Made by a program: the position numbers and the translations under genes. A DNA stretch of 64,000 bases from Bacillus sp. FJAT-27225 (lineage in GTDB: Bacteria > Bacillota > Bacilli > Bacillales > Cytobacillaceae), in NCBI RefSeq assembly GCF_001685025.1, contig NZ_MAYU01000001.1:501970-565969 (forward strand), read 5' to 3'. Position 1 is the first letter of the stretch, and each line of letters begins with the position of its first letter. This document shows positions 54,313 to 62,935 of this stretch, in pieces. Below the pieces are notes generated by a model. It was not told the DNA's origin, made no database searches, and saw only the letters and a list, made by a program, of their open reading frames with translations.

Positions 54313-54477
54313 TTAATTCTCTTCGTCAATGATACTCTTTTCCAGGAGGAATTCAAATGTGATGTCCGCAAGCTCTTCAAGTTCCTCTTCGGTTGGTGTA
54401 TACCCTCTCTTTACAAGCTCATGAAAGAAAAATTCAGCAATTTCTTCTGTATCAATGATCACTTCGATTTCTCCCAT
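54313..54477 (-). CDS. yozD: YozD family protein
   Basis: The 54-residue acidic protein MGEIEVIIDTEEIAEFF... continues to RRGY-like KRGYTPTEEELEELADI and FLLEKSIIDEEN. It fits YozD of B. subtilis in length and pattern. Function unknown. ATG 54477 follows GGAGGAGATGCAA. The gene is next to yodN, as in B. subtilis. Confidence 0.8.
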   Translation of the reverse strand: MGEIEVIIDTEEIAEFFFHELVKRGYTPTEEELEELADITFEFLLEKSIIDEEN

Positions 54478-54606
54478 TTGCATCTCCTCCTTTTTAGAGA
54501 ATGTATGTTCAAGCACTGTTTTTCATGCGTTGGATTTGAGAAAAATAAGCCGTGGGATGGTATAGAACCGGCTTCATAAATCGAGGGACATTATGGGAAG
54601 GACGGG

Positions 54607-55302
54607 TCAGACATGTTTTTTCCCGTCTTTAGGATGCAGGCTCTTCAGCTTCTTCATAATGACTTCCATAACCTGGCTGTATTCGTGGTCTCCAAACAGT
54701 TGATGTAAAATCCGATAATCATTATAGATGTCGAGCAGGCGGTCAATCAATAAGCGCCTTTCTTTTTTACGGGCAAGCTCCTCAGCTTCAGCATCCTTGT
54801 TGGACAATTCTGACCGCTGCTGCTTTCTGGCCTTTTCCTGCTTGCCAACAATATGAAGAAAGCCCAGTTTATTAATAAATGTTTCGGCATGCTCCGCATC
54901 GGCAAGCAGGGTCAATTCCTCTTCCCCGGCCTCAAGCCATTCCCCGTCTTTTACTCTGGCAAGCTCATAAATAATATCTTCCCAGGCATCTTCCTTGTAC
55001 CGCCAAATTTCGGTCCTAACACCGACAACCCGGAACAGTTCATTGCCATAGCCTTTTACCTGGACGATATCACCAAAGAAAAATTTGTATTCAATATCTA
55101 AATGCTCCTGCCCAATAGGGGTGCCATCGTACTCCGAAAGCAGCTGGAGCGAGGATTCGACGTAGAGGCCATCACTTTTGTTCACTTCATACACATACTG
55201 CCCGCCGACCCATTTTATATCTGTAATCGTTCCAACTGTACCATACATGACGATCACAACTGTTTCACCAATCTTAAACTTCGGTTGTTTCCCCTTCTCC
55301 AT
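54607..55302 (-). CDS. yodN: YodN-like protein
   Basis: The 231-residue product has two SH3/KOW-like beta segments (FKIGETVVIVMYGTVGTITD and FFFGDIVQVKGYGNELFRVVG), then a long Lys/Arg/Glu coiled-coil region (about 155-190) and a helical end. ATG 55302 is chosen, five bases after GGGGGTGA; an in-frame GTG at 55311 is part of that site. The name follows the yozD-yodN-yozE order of B. subtilis; I cannot confirm identity by alignment. Confidence 0.68.
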   Translation of the reverse strand: MEKGKQPKFKIGETVVIVMYGTVGTITDIKWVGGQYVYEVNKSDGLYVESSLQLLSEYDGTPIGQEHLDIEYKFFFGDIVQVKGYGNELFRVVGVRTEIWRYKEDAWEDIIYELARVKDGEWLEAGEEELTLLADAEHAETFINKLGFLHIVGKQEKARKQQRSELSNKDAEAEELARKKERRLLIDRLLDIYNDYRILHQLFGDHEYSQVMEVIMKKLKSLHPKDGKKHV

Positions 55303-55381
55303 CTGATTCACCCCCTTGTGAGCTCCGTTTGATTACAATAGTATATGCACATGGTGTTTAATCGCACACGATGCGAATACA

Positions 55382-55413
55382 TAAAAATCGCCTTCCGTGG
55401 CAAGGAAGGCGAT
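55382..55413 (-). terminator. Probable terminator downstream of yozE
   Basis: ATCGCCTTCC / GGAAGGCGAT with loop GTGGCAA; the minus strand runs on into TTTTTAT. Confidence 0.75.
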
Positions 55414-55544
55414 GGTAAATGTTGGAGTGGTTTATATGGCTATAGTTAACTGGAACCCTAGTGAAATTTCCCATCGAGGATTGCGTTAGAACTTTCCAAA
55501 AGCTTTTAAAGAGATGGTTTAAGCTTGTAAGCAGTTCTCGAATT

Positions 55545-55625
55545 TTATCCGGGACGTTTTATAGCTTATCCGAGAAAATTTTAATATTTCCGAGAGTTTA
55601 CGCTATATTTCCGAGAAACTCACAA
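55545..55625. repeat. Four TCCGAGA-type units at about 21-bp spacing
   Basis: TCCGGGA (55548), TCCGAGA (55569), TCCGAGA (55589) and TCCGAGA (55610) recur at 21, 20 and 21 bp in AT-rich DNA. They lie in the 460-bp gap between yodN and yozE, which otherwise shows no gene. Confidence 0.6.
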
Positions 55626-55775
55626 TTCAGACAGACTGACCGCGTATGGAAAAGCCATAAGAGGAAAACCCCAGGCCTAAACACAAAAACAGGATACCCA
55701 ACTGAAGTACCCCGTCAATCACAACATATTTGCGAGCGTTTTTGACGCTAAAAACAAATTTCATAAAACTAAAGT

Positions 55776-56000
55776 TTACCTTTTCTCCGTCTCAATGTAT
55801 TCCTCCCACGCTTCATCAAAAACAGCCATTGAAGGTAAATAGTGGCCGTTCATTTCCAGGTAACGGCTCAGTTCATCATAATCCTCAGATGTTTTCGGAA
55901 AGCTGTGGTCCTTGAAAGCGGCGTTTGCAAACCCGCTAATAGTATCATTTGGCTTTGGATGCCTATATTTCATAAGGAAATGGTAGAATGACTTCCTCAT
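55776..56000 (-). CDS. yozE: UPF0346 family protein YozE
   Basis: The 74-residue protein MRKSFYHFLMKYRHPKP... has HSFPKTSEDYDELSRYLE and FDEAWEEYIE, which fit the YozE family of small Firmicute proteins (a sterile-alpha-like helical bundle). Function unknown. ATG 56000 follows AAGGAGGAGATTGTA. Confidence 0.9.
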   Translation of the reverse strand: MRKSFYHFLMKYRHPKPNDTISGFANAAFKDHSFPKTSEDYDELSRYLEMNGHYLPSMAVFDEAWEEYIETEKR

Positions 56001-56146
56001 TACAATCTCCTCCTTGCCTATAAGTCCGCTAGTACTCCTGCTATTAAAGTCATAATAATCATGACGGAGGATGCGCCTGAAAATATTCTTATCATACCAG
56101 AAATCTTATGAGCGTCAATAGATTTGCAGCCGGAAGTGCATGGAAA

Positions 56147-56180
56147 AGCCGCAGGCACTCCAAACCTGCGGCTGTTTTCA
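56147..56180. terminator. Terminator-like stem between yozE and yjcZ-like gene
   Basis: AGCCGCAGG / CCTGCGGCT with a nine-base loop is followed by GTTTTC on the plus strand. No plus-strand gene ends here, so its user is unclear. Confidence 0.5.
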
Positions 56181-56213
56181 GCTTATCCAAGCACTGTCGT
56201 CTTTTATTTACTC

Positions 56214-56249
56214 AAATAAAAAGACACCTTTTCAGCTTTGAAAAGGTGC
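56214..56249 (-). terminator. Terminator of the YjcZ-like gene
   Basis: On the minus strand CACCTTTTC-AAAGCT-GAAAAGGTG is followed by TCTTTTTATT. Confidence 0.88.
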
Positions 56250-56257
56250 CATTTCTA

Positions 56258-56413
56258 TTATTCCCAAACATAGCATGCGCCAATGATGATGAGGAGAATG
56301 AACAATACAACAATTAAAACGAATGGATTCCGACAACCATCAAACCCATAACCGCCCACATATCCATCTCCGTATCCGTATCCATACCCACAAGGATTAT
56401 ATCCGTAATGCAT
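56258..56413 (-). CDS. YjcZ-family small spore membrane protein
   Basis: The 51-residue protein begins [18 protein letters not shown], a Gly/Tyr-rich head, and ends in one membrane segment [20 protein letters not shown]. This is the YjcZ family, small proteins made during sporulation. ATG 56413 follows GGAGGGATGCATCT; an ATG at 56443 in the same frame has no site. Confidence 0.85.
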   Translation of the reverse strand: MHYGYNPCGYGYGYGDGYVGGYGFDGCRNPFVLIVVLFILLIIIGACYVWE

Positions 56414-56619
56414 AGATGCATCCCTCCGCTTTTTATTTTTCAACTCATCATATGATATGGGTTGGTGTCCTGAATGTGCATACGCCCATTTGTCAAAGCC
56501 AAAATTTCGGCAGCATAAGATTTTGATAGATTTCGAAAAATAGTCCTATCTTCCGTATTTATTACGTTTTGGTTACGGTAAAATGACAGTATGATGACAA
56601 GGATGGGGTGTATGAACAC

Positions 56620-57723
56620 ATGAAAAGAAAGAGGATTGGCTGGGTTCTTGCCCTAGTTTGCGGTGTAACATTAGTGTTTTTAGCATTCCTTGAAAGTACT
56701 GGCGCCAAAGAAGGTCCGGCGGAGACTGAGGGTTTTTATGAAAAAATAACTCTCGGGAAGGAGTACACTTATTTAATCGTCGGCGACAGCATAGGACGGG
56801 GAGCAGGTGCAACCAGTTCTTCTTCCGCTTGGTTCTCATTGTTTGAAAAAGGAATTAAGGATGAGTTCGGCTCTAGCGGAAAAAGGATTTCTATAGTCCA
56901 AAGTGGTGCAACGGCCTTCGAAGGCATAATGAAGTATGAAAACGAAAAACCTTCTTCCCCAGTTAATCTTGTCTTTCTCGTTTTCGGTGAGAATGACCGA
57001 AAATATATGAACGAAAAACAATTTTCTTTTTTTTATGAAAAGCTGCTGCGAACAATTAAAGTGGAACATCCTTCTGCACATATTATTACTTTAACGGAAA
57101 GCTGCCTTGCATACGAAGAATTTGCCGAGGAAATCAGCAGGCTTTCAACTTTATACGGCGCAAGAAACATCGATATGCGTGTCCCTTTTCAATTATCAGG
57201 GCTTTCCGTAAATGAGCTGACAACAGACCTTGTCCATCCTAATGACAAGGGCTATCAGCTCTATGCTAATGAACTGCTGAAAACGGTAAAGGAATTAGCT
57301 GCTGATACTAACTTGAAAAAGGAAGTATTACTGCCCGCCCCCTTTAACGAAAACCTCGACAAAGAGTACGAATTAATTCGTACCCCTTCGAAACTGTCAG
57401 GCTTTGTTAACGTGAGGGAAGGTTATTTCAGTAAAACCAATAACAGCTATCTGGAGTTCGAATTTGAAGGGACAATGGTAGGCTATATACTTGAGCGCGG
57501 CCCGGACGGCGGAATGGTTGAAGTAGCGATTGACGGTAAACCCGCAGGGACACTATCTACATGGTGGCCTTTTGAAAAGAACCGCTACAATTATATAGCC
57601 AGTTCCCTTGGGGACGGGTCTCATACGATTCGCTTCAATTTTACGGGAAATCGGTTGTCTTCGGATACGAAGGATGGAAACCCCTCGGTAAAAATCAGCG
57701 CCATTGTCGTTGAAAAACAGTAG
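56620..57723 (+). CDS. SGNH-hydrolase family secreted protein
   Basis: The 367-residue protein has an N-terminal signal anchor (RIGWVLALVCGVTLVFLAFL), then an SGNH domain with VGDSIGRGAGA (catalytic serine), GENDRKY as the third block, and TDLVHPNDKGYQ with the Asp/His pair. The C-terminal 130 residues form a beta domain (LEFEFEGTMVGYILERG). It probably removes acyl or acetyl groups from cell-surface glycans or lipids. ATG 56620 is used, nine bases after GGGGTG. It has no close partner on its strand except the DUF502 gene. Confidence 0.8.
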   Translation: MKRKRIGWVLALVCGVTLVFLAFLESTGAKEGPAETEGFYEKITLGKEYTYLIVGDSIGRGAGATSSSSAWFSLFEKGIKDEFGSSGKRISIVQSGATAFEGIMKYENEKPSSPVNLVFLVFGENDRKYMNEKQFSFFYEKLLRTIKVEHPSAHIITLTESCLAYEEFAEEISRLSTLYGARNIDMRVPFQLSGLSVNELTTDLVHPNDKGYQLYANELLKTVKELAADTNLKKEVLLPAPFNENLDKEYELIRTPSKLSGFVNVREGYFSKTNNSYLEFEFEGTMVGYILERGPDGGMVEVAIDGKPAGTLSTWWPFEKNRYNYIASSLGDGSHTIRFNFTGNRLSSDTKDGNPSVKISAIVVEKQ

Positions 57724-57810
57724 GACTGCCGTTCGAAACCAATCCCGGCAGTTTTCAAAACAGGAGTATCGCGGCTATAATAGAGAAAAACAAAATGGGG
57801 AAATGAAACT

Positions 57811-58404
57811 ATGAAGTCGCTAGCCAAAAATTTTATTAATGGGATTATCGTGATTGTCCCAATCATCATCGTCGTTTGGGTAATATATAAAACTTTTTTG
57901 TTTTTGGACGGGCTGCTCGGCAACCTTTTGCGCCCCTATATGGCGGAATCGTACATTCCCGGTATTGGCCTGCTGCTGACAGTGGCGCTGATTACTTTTC
58001 TTGGCTTCCTGTCGACGAGGTTTGTTACCGGAAAGCTGATTGGGCTAATTGATCGGCTGCTGGAAAAAATCCCGCTTGTCAAAACAATTTATTCAGTCAT
58101 CAAGGATACTGTAAATTCATTCCTTGGTGAAAAGAAATCTTTTTCGAAGGTCGCATTAATTACCATTCCCGGTACAGAGATGAAGAGCCTCGGCTTTATT
58201 ACCTCCGAGGAACTGGAAAGCCTTCATGAACCGCTAAAAGAGTATATAGCCGTATACGTGCAGCAAACCTTCCAGGTTGCAGGATTTACGTTCCTGATTC
58301 CTAAGGACCAGGTTGAAATCCTCGACGTAAAACCGGAGGATGCAATGAAATTCATCCTTTCTGGAGGCATGGCCAATAAAAGCAAGCTGCCCGGAAAACA
58401 GTAA
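57811..58404 (+). CDS. DUF502 membrane protein
   Basis: The 197-residue protein has two membrane segments (about 9-32 and 52-70), then the conserved PLVKTIYSVIKDTVNSFLGEKKSFSKV and the beta part ITIPGTEMKSLGFITSEELES. This order defines DUF502. Family members are inner-membrane proteins of unknown role. ATG 57811 follows GGGGAAATGAA. A shared terminator follows. Confidence 0.9.
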   Translation: MKSLAKNFINGIIVIVPIIIVVWVIYKTFLFLDGLLGNLLRPYMAESYIPGIGLLLTVALITFLGFLSTRFVTGKLIGLIDRLLEKIPLVKTIYSVIKDTVNSFLGEKKSFSKVALITIPGTEMKSLGFITSEELESLHEPLKEYIAVYVQQTFQVAGFTFLIPKDQVEILDVKPEDAMKFILSGGMANKSKLPGKQ

Positions 58405-58430
58405 AACCGCCCTTGGAGGCGGTTTTGTTC
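58403..58430. terminator. Bidirectional terminator
   Basis: AAAACCGCC / GGCGGTTTT with loop CTTGGA between the DUF502 gene and ypqE. Confidence 0.9.
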
Positions 58431-58431
58431 A

Positions 58432-58929
58432 TTATTTTGACGTTACTTTCAGGAAAGGAGTTACCCCGGCTTCCACTTCACCAGTTGCCAGCTGTTCGAT
58501 CGTCATGGCATCGGTGTTCGTAATAATCAGAGGAGTGACTGTGCTTTTGGCACGCTCGGTAACTAGGGACATATCAAAGCTTACCAGCTTGTCCCCTTTT
58601 TTTACCTTATCCCCTTCATGGACATGGGCAGTAAAGCCTTCCCCCTTCATGGAGACGGTTTCAAGTCCAATATGAATCAAGATCTCGGCGCCGTTAGCCG
58701 CCTTGATTCCAACAGCATGTCCAGTAGGGAACACCTGAACGATTTCTCCATCAACCGGTGCAACGACAGTTCCTTCCGCCGGCTGAACCGCTAGCCCATC
58801 ACCCATCATTTTTTGCGAAAATACAGGATCGTCCACGCTCTCAAGTGCAGCAGCCGTACCAGTAAGCGGCGACACGAGCTCTACTTCTGTAACAACTTCT
58901 TGTTTTTTACCGAATAGATTTTTGAACAT
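58432..58929 (-). CDS. ypqE: PTS glucose-type IIA component (YpqE)
   Basis: This soluble phosphocarrier accepts phosphate from HPr on the histidine in EILIHIGLETV and passes it to an IIB domain. The 165-residue product has the family beta-barrel with VSPLTGTAAAL, FSQKMMGDGLAVQP and HVHEGDKVKKGD. No IIB/IIC partner is nearby, so it serves a permease encoded elsewhere. ATG 58929 is nine bases after AAAGGATGA; ATG 58935 is closer. Placement before the ypm genes matches B. subtilis. Confidence 0.92.
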   Translation of the reverse strand: MFKNLFGKKQEVVTEVELVSPLTGTAAALESVDDPVFSQKMMGDGLAVQPAEGTVVAPVDGEIVQVFPTGHAVGIKAANGAEILIHIGLETVSMKGEGFTAHVHEGDKVKKGDKLVSFDMSLVTERAKSTVTPLIITNTDAMTIEQLATGEVEAGVTPFLKVTSK

Positions 58930-59177
58930 ATTCATTCATCCTTTCCTTTAAAATACATCACTTTACCTATTCCCTTTATAAACTCGTAATAACTACGAAA
59001 ATTGATTATACGGCAAACTTCTTTGAAAACCAAGAAGAAAGCTCGGCTTTTACGGGGCAGTTCTCGTTTGCCGAAAAATGCGAACAGTGCCTGTCACTCC
59101 TCGAATTTTTCTTGTTCCACAACAGTAATCGAAGGTTCACGTTCACCGGAAAAATTATCAGCCGTTTTTACAACTTT

Positions 59178-59415
59178 ATCCCGCACCAACGGGCTGTAAG
59201 CTCCCTCCTCACGGCTTTAGAGAAATACAAGAAGCTTAGCGGGAACAATAGCCCGTAAAAGCCCGATTTGTGAGATACAGTGAAACTTGCCGCTGTGCCA
59301 TTTAGCGGTATAGTTGAACCAATCCGGTTCGTAGTACCGCTTAATCGGCGTGCTCTTCGGCGAATTAGCGGCACTAGAACGGGACTAACCATCAGCACAA
59401 ATCGCTTTTCACTTT
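59178..59415 (-). repeat. Copy B of the two-copy structured intergenic repeat
   Basis: The minus strand aligns with 1291-1551. The internal stem here reads AGCGGTA / TACCGCT (59341-59335 with 59310-59304) against AGCAGCA / TGCCGCT in copy A: one pair changes from T-A to C-G with both sides altered. The 3' hairpin is CCCGT-TGGT-GCGGG. The 5' hairpin of copy A is missing. It fills most of the 58930-59606 gap. Confidence 0.65.
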
Positions 59416-59485
59416 ATCACCCTGAATGAACTTTTTTTATCCCTGAATCACTTTTTTATCACCCTGAACGAATCATTTATCGCCC
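59411..59485. repeat. Three CCCTGAA units at exactly 21-bp spacing
   Basis: CCCTGAA occurs at 59420, 59441 and 59462, each after TTTAT or TTTTATCA, with a decayed fourth unit near 59483. Confidence 0.6.
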
Positions 59486-59576
59486 CTATTCACAATTCCT
59501 TCACACCCTGCGGACACGGCTGCCACAAAACACTGAGTTACACCTGCACCCCGCGGCTTACTTTTTATAAATCGAA

Positions 59577-59606
59577 AAAGAGGACCCTTTTACAGGCCCC
59601 CTTTAC
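59577..59606 (-). terminator. Terminator of rsgA
   Basis: On the minus strand AGGGGGCC pairs with GGGTCCTCT (two wobbles), followed by TTTTTCG. Confidence 0.75.
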
Positions 59607-60665
59607 CTAGCGTTTTTTGTGTTTAATTTGCTTATGAATGGTTTTCCAGCGTTTCTTTTCTTCGGTTTGCGCCCGTTTGTCGGCTTTTCGCTCGATGTAG
59701 GCAAGCTCTTTCTGCAGCTTGTTGTAGCTGGCAAGCCGTTCGGCAGGCAGCACTCCACTGAAAATCGCCTCTTGGACAGCGCATCCTGGTTCATCATTAT
59801 GCTGGCAATCGCGGAATTTGCATGTGTCGGCAATCTCCTCGATATCGGAAAATGCTTCTGAAAGTCCATCCTGGCTTTCCCAAAGCTGCAGCTCCCTCAT
59901 CCCGGGAGTGTCGATCAAAACAGCCCCGTTCGGCAGCAAAATGAGCTCTCGATGTGTCGTCGTATGGCGCCCTTTGTCATCTGCCTCCCTGATCCCTTTG
60001 ACCGCCTGCTTTTCTTCGCCTAGCAGCTTGTTCGTCAATGTCGACTTCCCGACACCTGATGAGCCGAGCAAGGCAACTGTTTTACCAGGGGCCAAGTAAG
60101 GCAGCAGCTGATCAAGGCCTTCATTCATTTCGGCACTCACTGATATAACCGGCACTCCGTACGCGATCGCCTCCACTAGAGCCACCTTCTCTTCGACATC
60201 TGCACATAAATCAGCTTTGCTCAGGACTATAACCGGATTTGCTCCGCTCTCCCAGGCGAGCAGCAAATACCGTTCGATTCGCCGCAAATTCAGGTCATCA
60301 TTCAAGCTGTTGACAAGAAACACGACATCCACATTTGCGGCGACAATTTGTTCTTCAGCCGTCCGTCCCGCCGATTTCCTTGAAAACTTGCTGAAGCGTG
60401 GCAGTAACCCATGAATGGTACCAGCCCCTTCACCGCTCCGTGCAGCGACCATCACCCAGTCGCCTACAGCGGGATAGTCCTCCCTGCCCGCTGCCTCAAA
60501 GGCCATTTTCCCAGAAACCTCACAAAGCAATTCGCCTTCTTCCGTCCATACCCGGTACATATGTTTATGCTCGAGTGCCACCCTGCCAAGGATGCAATCC
60601 GGCCTCATAAAATCAATGCTTGCCTGTTGTATCGTTTCTTTTAATCCAATTGTAAGTAAGTTCAA
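59607..60665 (-). CDS. rsgA: Ribosome small-subunit biogenesis GTPase RsgA
   Basis: RsgA is a circularly permuted GTPase that checks 30S maturation. The 352-residue product has an OB-fold head (about 25-105), the permuted motifs VLSKADL (G4), LLGSSGVGKSTL (G1), DDKGRHTT (G2) and DTPGMREL (G3), and a zinc finger CKFRDCQHNDEPGC. The start is TTG 60665 after GGAGGAACAAAAC. Because the housekeeping yloQ copy lies elsewhere in Bacillus, this is probably a paralogue. It has its own promoter, a 20-codon leader and an attenuator. Confidence 0.93.
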   Translation of the reverse strand: MNLLTIGLKETIQQASIDFMRPDCILGRVALEHKHMYRVWTEEGELLCEVSGKMAFEAAGREDYPAVGDWVMVAARSGEGAGTIHGLLPRFSKFSRKSAGRTAEEQIVAANVDVVFLVNSLNDDLNLRRIERYLLLAWESGANPVIVLSKADLCADVEEKVALVEAIAYGVPVISVSAEMNEGLDQLLPYLAPGKTVALLGSSGVGKSTLTNKLLGEEKQAVKGIREADDKGRHTTTHRELILLPNGAVLIDTPGMRELQLWESQDGLSEAFSDIEEIADTCKFRDCQHNDEPGCAVQEAIFSGVLPAERLASYNKLQKELAYIERKADKRAQTEEKKRWKTIHKQIKHKKR

Positions 60666-60693
60666 GTTTTGTTCCTCCTGAAAAAATAAAATA

Positions 60694-60720
60694 GACCACT
60701 GGCATACACAGCCAGCGGTC
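60694..60720 (-). terminator. Attenuator terminator before rsgA
   Basis: On the minus strand GACCGCTGGC / GCCAGTGGTC (one wobble) with loop TGTGTAT is followed by TATTTTATTTTTT and then the rsgA ribosome-binding site. The segment GGCTGTGT (60713-60706) of its 5' arm is complementary to ACACAGCC inside the upstream leader frame. Confidence 0.85.
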
Positions 60721-60759
60721 TTGAATTCAGGAGAAATGGACAGATTTGTCCCTTTTTGC

Positions 60760-60822
60760 CTAAATAGCCGTACGGGCTGTGTTAGAGTTCATGACAACTG
60801 AAAAAAGAATAGATTTGCTCAT
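60760..60822 (-). CDS. 20-residue leader peptide of rsgA
   Basis: The frame ATG 60822 to TAG 60760 encodes MSKSILFSVVMNSNTARTAI. GGCGGGTGAAG lies upstream at a suitable distance, and the promoter at 60855-60883 places transcription start about 25 bases before the start codon. Codons 14-16 contain ACACAGCC, which can pair with the 5' arm of the downstream terminator. A ribosome paused early in the frame would leave that pairing free; one that finishes would cover it. The peptide itself need not have a function. Confidence 0.6.
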   Translation of the reverse strand: MSKSILFSVVMNSNTARTAI

Positions 60823-60854
60823 AACACTTCACCCGCCTCTCATAAGATATTCTT

Positions 60855-60883
60855 AGTATATGCAAGTTCAAGTAAATTGTAAA
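60855..60883 (-). promoter_or_regulatory. Promoter of the rsgA leader
   Basis: On the minus strand TTTACA, exactly 17 bases, then TATACT: a near-consensus vegetative promoter. Confidence 0.85.
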
Positions 60884-60921
60884 CAATTAATTCATATGTT
60901 TCCATTTTAAGGAGGATGAGT

Positions 60922-61500
60922 ATGGATTTTTACAAAGAAATGCCTTTGCAAGGAAGAGGGTACGGCTACTTTTTTCTTGGAAGCATGCTGCAAGGTGTGG
61001 GGATCCATGTCAACGGTCTTCCGTTAGTCGAAGGCCTTCACTATAAAAAGTTGAGCAGGATGGTCGCGCTACCCGAGGGTGGGTGCCAAGTGGATGTGTA
61101 CGATGGTGGTGAATGGATTGGTACAAGATGGCTGCAAATCGAAAAGGAACATAACTATTTAATCGCTATAACAGTATCAGAAGGAAAGGCTGAAATCGTT
61201 ATATGCGGCTTTGATGATAGTGTGCCCAGAGGTGAATCGGTGGTCAAATTTCTTCACCTTGCGCCCCAGCAGCAAGCGCTTGACATCTCTGTCCATAAGG
61301 GCGATGTTGTCTTTCCCGGCCTCCAGTATCTCGGTGTTACTCACGTTCTTAGGCTCACACCAGCCCACTATAATCTTGAAGCTAGGCTTAACGGGACCAA
61401 AACCATAGTCCTGCCAATGCATGATTCTTTTTTTGAAGAAAACAAAGCGTATCTTATTTGCATCTTGCAAGACGAAGCTGTTTTTATCATAGAAAAATGA
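60922..61500 (+). CDS. DUF4397-domain protein
   Basis: The 192-residue product has two Ig-like halves. The second contains VVKFLHLAPQQQALDISVHKG and YNLEARLNGTKT, the strand pattern of DUF4397, usually found in exported proteins. No signal peptide is seen here, so the location is uncertain. ATG 60922 is six bases after AAGGAGG; ATG 60916 overlaps the spacing. It diverges from rsgA, sharing a 100-bp promoter interval. Function unknown. Confidence 0.75.
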   Translation: MDFYKEMPLQGRGYGYFFLGSMLQGVGIHVNGLPLVEGLHYKKLSRMVALPEGGCQVDVYDGGEWIGTRWLQIEKEHNYLIAITVSEGKAEIVICGFDDSVPRGESVVKFLHLAPQQQALDISVHKGDVVFPGLQYLGVTHVLRLTPAHYNLEARLNGTKTIVLPMHDSFFEENKAYLICILQDEAVFIIEK

Positions 61501-61520
61501 GTGCGGGAAATCTCCGGCAC

Positions 61521-62099
61521 TCATTCTGAAACAGGTACAAGCAATGTGAACGAAATGTCATCCTTCTTTAAATCAAAGGTATTTGCCTTTAGCTTGGCAT
61601 CACTTTTTAGCTTTAATTCCTTCATATGGATATAAATTGACTCATCATTTGGAAGAATTTCTACCCCCGCTGGGAGTTTATAATTTTTCCTGATATAATC
61701 CAGGACATAAGGCACAGGCAATTTCAGCCTGCCGACCTGCAAAGTTGTTTGATTCAGGAGAAGATCTCCATTTTTGAGAGCCTCAGGTTCAAATGCCATT
61801 TTCATGTCCAGTTCCTGGCTGAAAAATGGCACACTGCCGTAAAGCGCAACCTCGTCCTCAACTTGTACTTTGTAGTCAATCGGAGCGTTGCCCACTTCTT
61901 TTTCAAGATAATAATTGACCAATTTATTGACGTCTTCTTTGTTTGTCCGGATCAAAAACCCAACATGGCCGCTTTCATCGATTTTCTCAGAAGGCTTGGG
62001 TTTCTCACCTGGAAGGATGGCCATAACCAGAAGGCCAACAACGGTAATTAGCACCAATCCGAGCAAAACAAAGAAGGCGGTTTTCCACCTATTTTTCAT
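61521..62099 (-). CDS. ypmS: DUF2140 family protein YpmS
   Basis: The 192-residue protein has an N-terminal membrane anchor (about 7-29) and an extracytoplasmic domain with NKLVNYYLEKEVGN, LYGSVPFFSQELDMKM and KLPAGVEILPNDESIYIHM. These match YpmS of B. subtilis. Its role is unknown. It overlaps ypmR by 4 bp, so it is likely translated with that hydrolase and may be its membrane partner. Confidence 0.88.
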   Translation of the reverse strand: MKNRWKTAFFVLLGLVLITVVGLLVMAILPGEKPKPSEKIDESGHVGFLIRTNKEDVNKLVNYYLEKEVGNAPIDYKVQVEDEVALYGSVPFFSQELDMKMAFEPEALKNGDLLLNQTTLQVGRLKLPVPYVLDYIRKNYKLPAGVEILPNDESIYIHMKELKLKSDAKLKANTFDLKKDDISFTLLVPVSE

Positions 62100-62935
62100 T
62101 CTGAATTCTCCTCATCCGCTGCAGTCCCGTCTTTTCGGGCCAGAACAGGCAGCGCTTCTTCACCAAGCGTTTCATACACACGCTCCGCAATTAACTGATA
62201 CCCCTTATCATTCGGATGAAACTGGTCGTCAAAAAGCAAATTCACATCTGTCGTAACAAACAAGTCATCAATCCCAACGAAATAGGAATCTGGGTACTGC
62301 GAGACAACCGATTTACCTGCTTCATTCCAATCGTCGACAATCTGGTTCAGCTCATCTACTTCCGTAAACCATTTTCCAAACGGATTATAAATGCCAACCA
62401 GGACAATCGCTGCTTCAGGGTTTTCAGACCTAATTTTTTTAAAAATTTCATTGACCCGCTCTGTATACGAAACCATTTCTTCTTCAAATGCATCATATTG
62501 TAAATTGAGAATGTTCTCACGCGCAACTTTCATCACGTCATTTCCGCCAATCGTGACTATGACAATATCGGATTCGGCTATGGCTTCTTGCATTTTATCC
62601 GTTTCAAGCTTTCTTAGCAGCTGGTCGCTTCTCGTCCCACGCACACCGAGATTTATGAAGCTTGCTTCTTTTACCCCTTTTTCCTGCTCTAGCATTTCGT
62701 TCAAGTATGGAAGGTAACCGCCGCTATCCGTGCTGTCCCCGACACCTTGTGTAAGAGAATCCCCGATCGCTGCAAGCTTAAACGTGCGTGGGATAAAATC
62801 TTCAGGTATCGATCGTTCAGCTTCAATCACCGTTTTTCTTTCCTTATGGGTATGCCACTCAAAGTTGACTGCACAAGCCGTTACGATAAGACCCGCAGCA
62901 AAAATTAATCCCGCTTTATTCCACACACGCTTCAC
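62096..62935 (-). CDS. ypmR: SGNH/GDSL lipase-acylhydrolase YpmR
   Basis: The 279-residue protein has a hydrophobic N terminus with a possible lipobox VTAC, then an SGNH domain: AIGDSLTQGVGDST (catalytic serine), NLGVRGTRSDQL, TIGGNDVMKV and DDQFHPNDKGYQ with Asp/His. It acts outside the membrane on an unknown ester. It is the first gene of the ypmRS pair. ypmQ lies 210 bp upstream on the same strand, as in B. subtilis. Confidence 0.9.
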   Translation of the reverse strand: MKRVWNKAGLIFAAGLIVTACAVNFEWHTHKERKTVIEAERSIPEDFIPRTFKLAAIGDSLTQGVGDSTDSGGYLPYLNEMLEQEKGVKEASFINLGVRGTRSDQLLRKLETDKMQEAIAESDIVIVTIGGNDVMKVARENILNLQYDAFEEEMVSYTERVNEIFKKIRSENPEAAIVLVGIYNPFGKWFTEVDELNQIVDDWNEAGKSVVSQYPDSYFVGIDDLFVTTDVNLLFDDQFHPNDKGYQLIAERVYETLGEEALPVLARKDGTAADEENSE

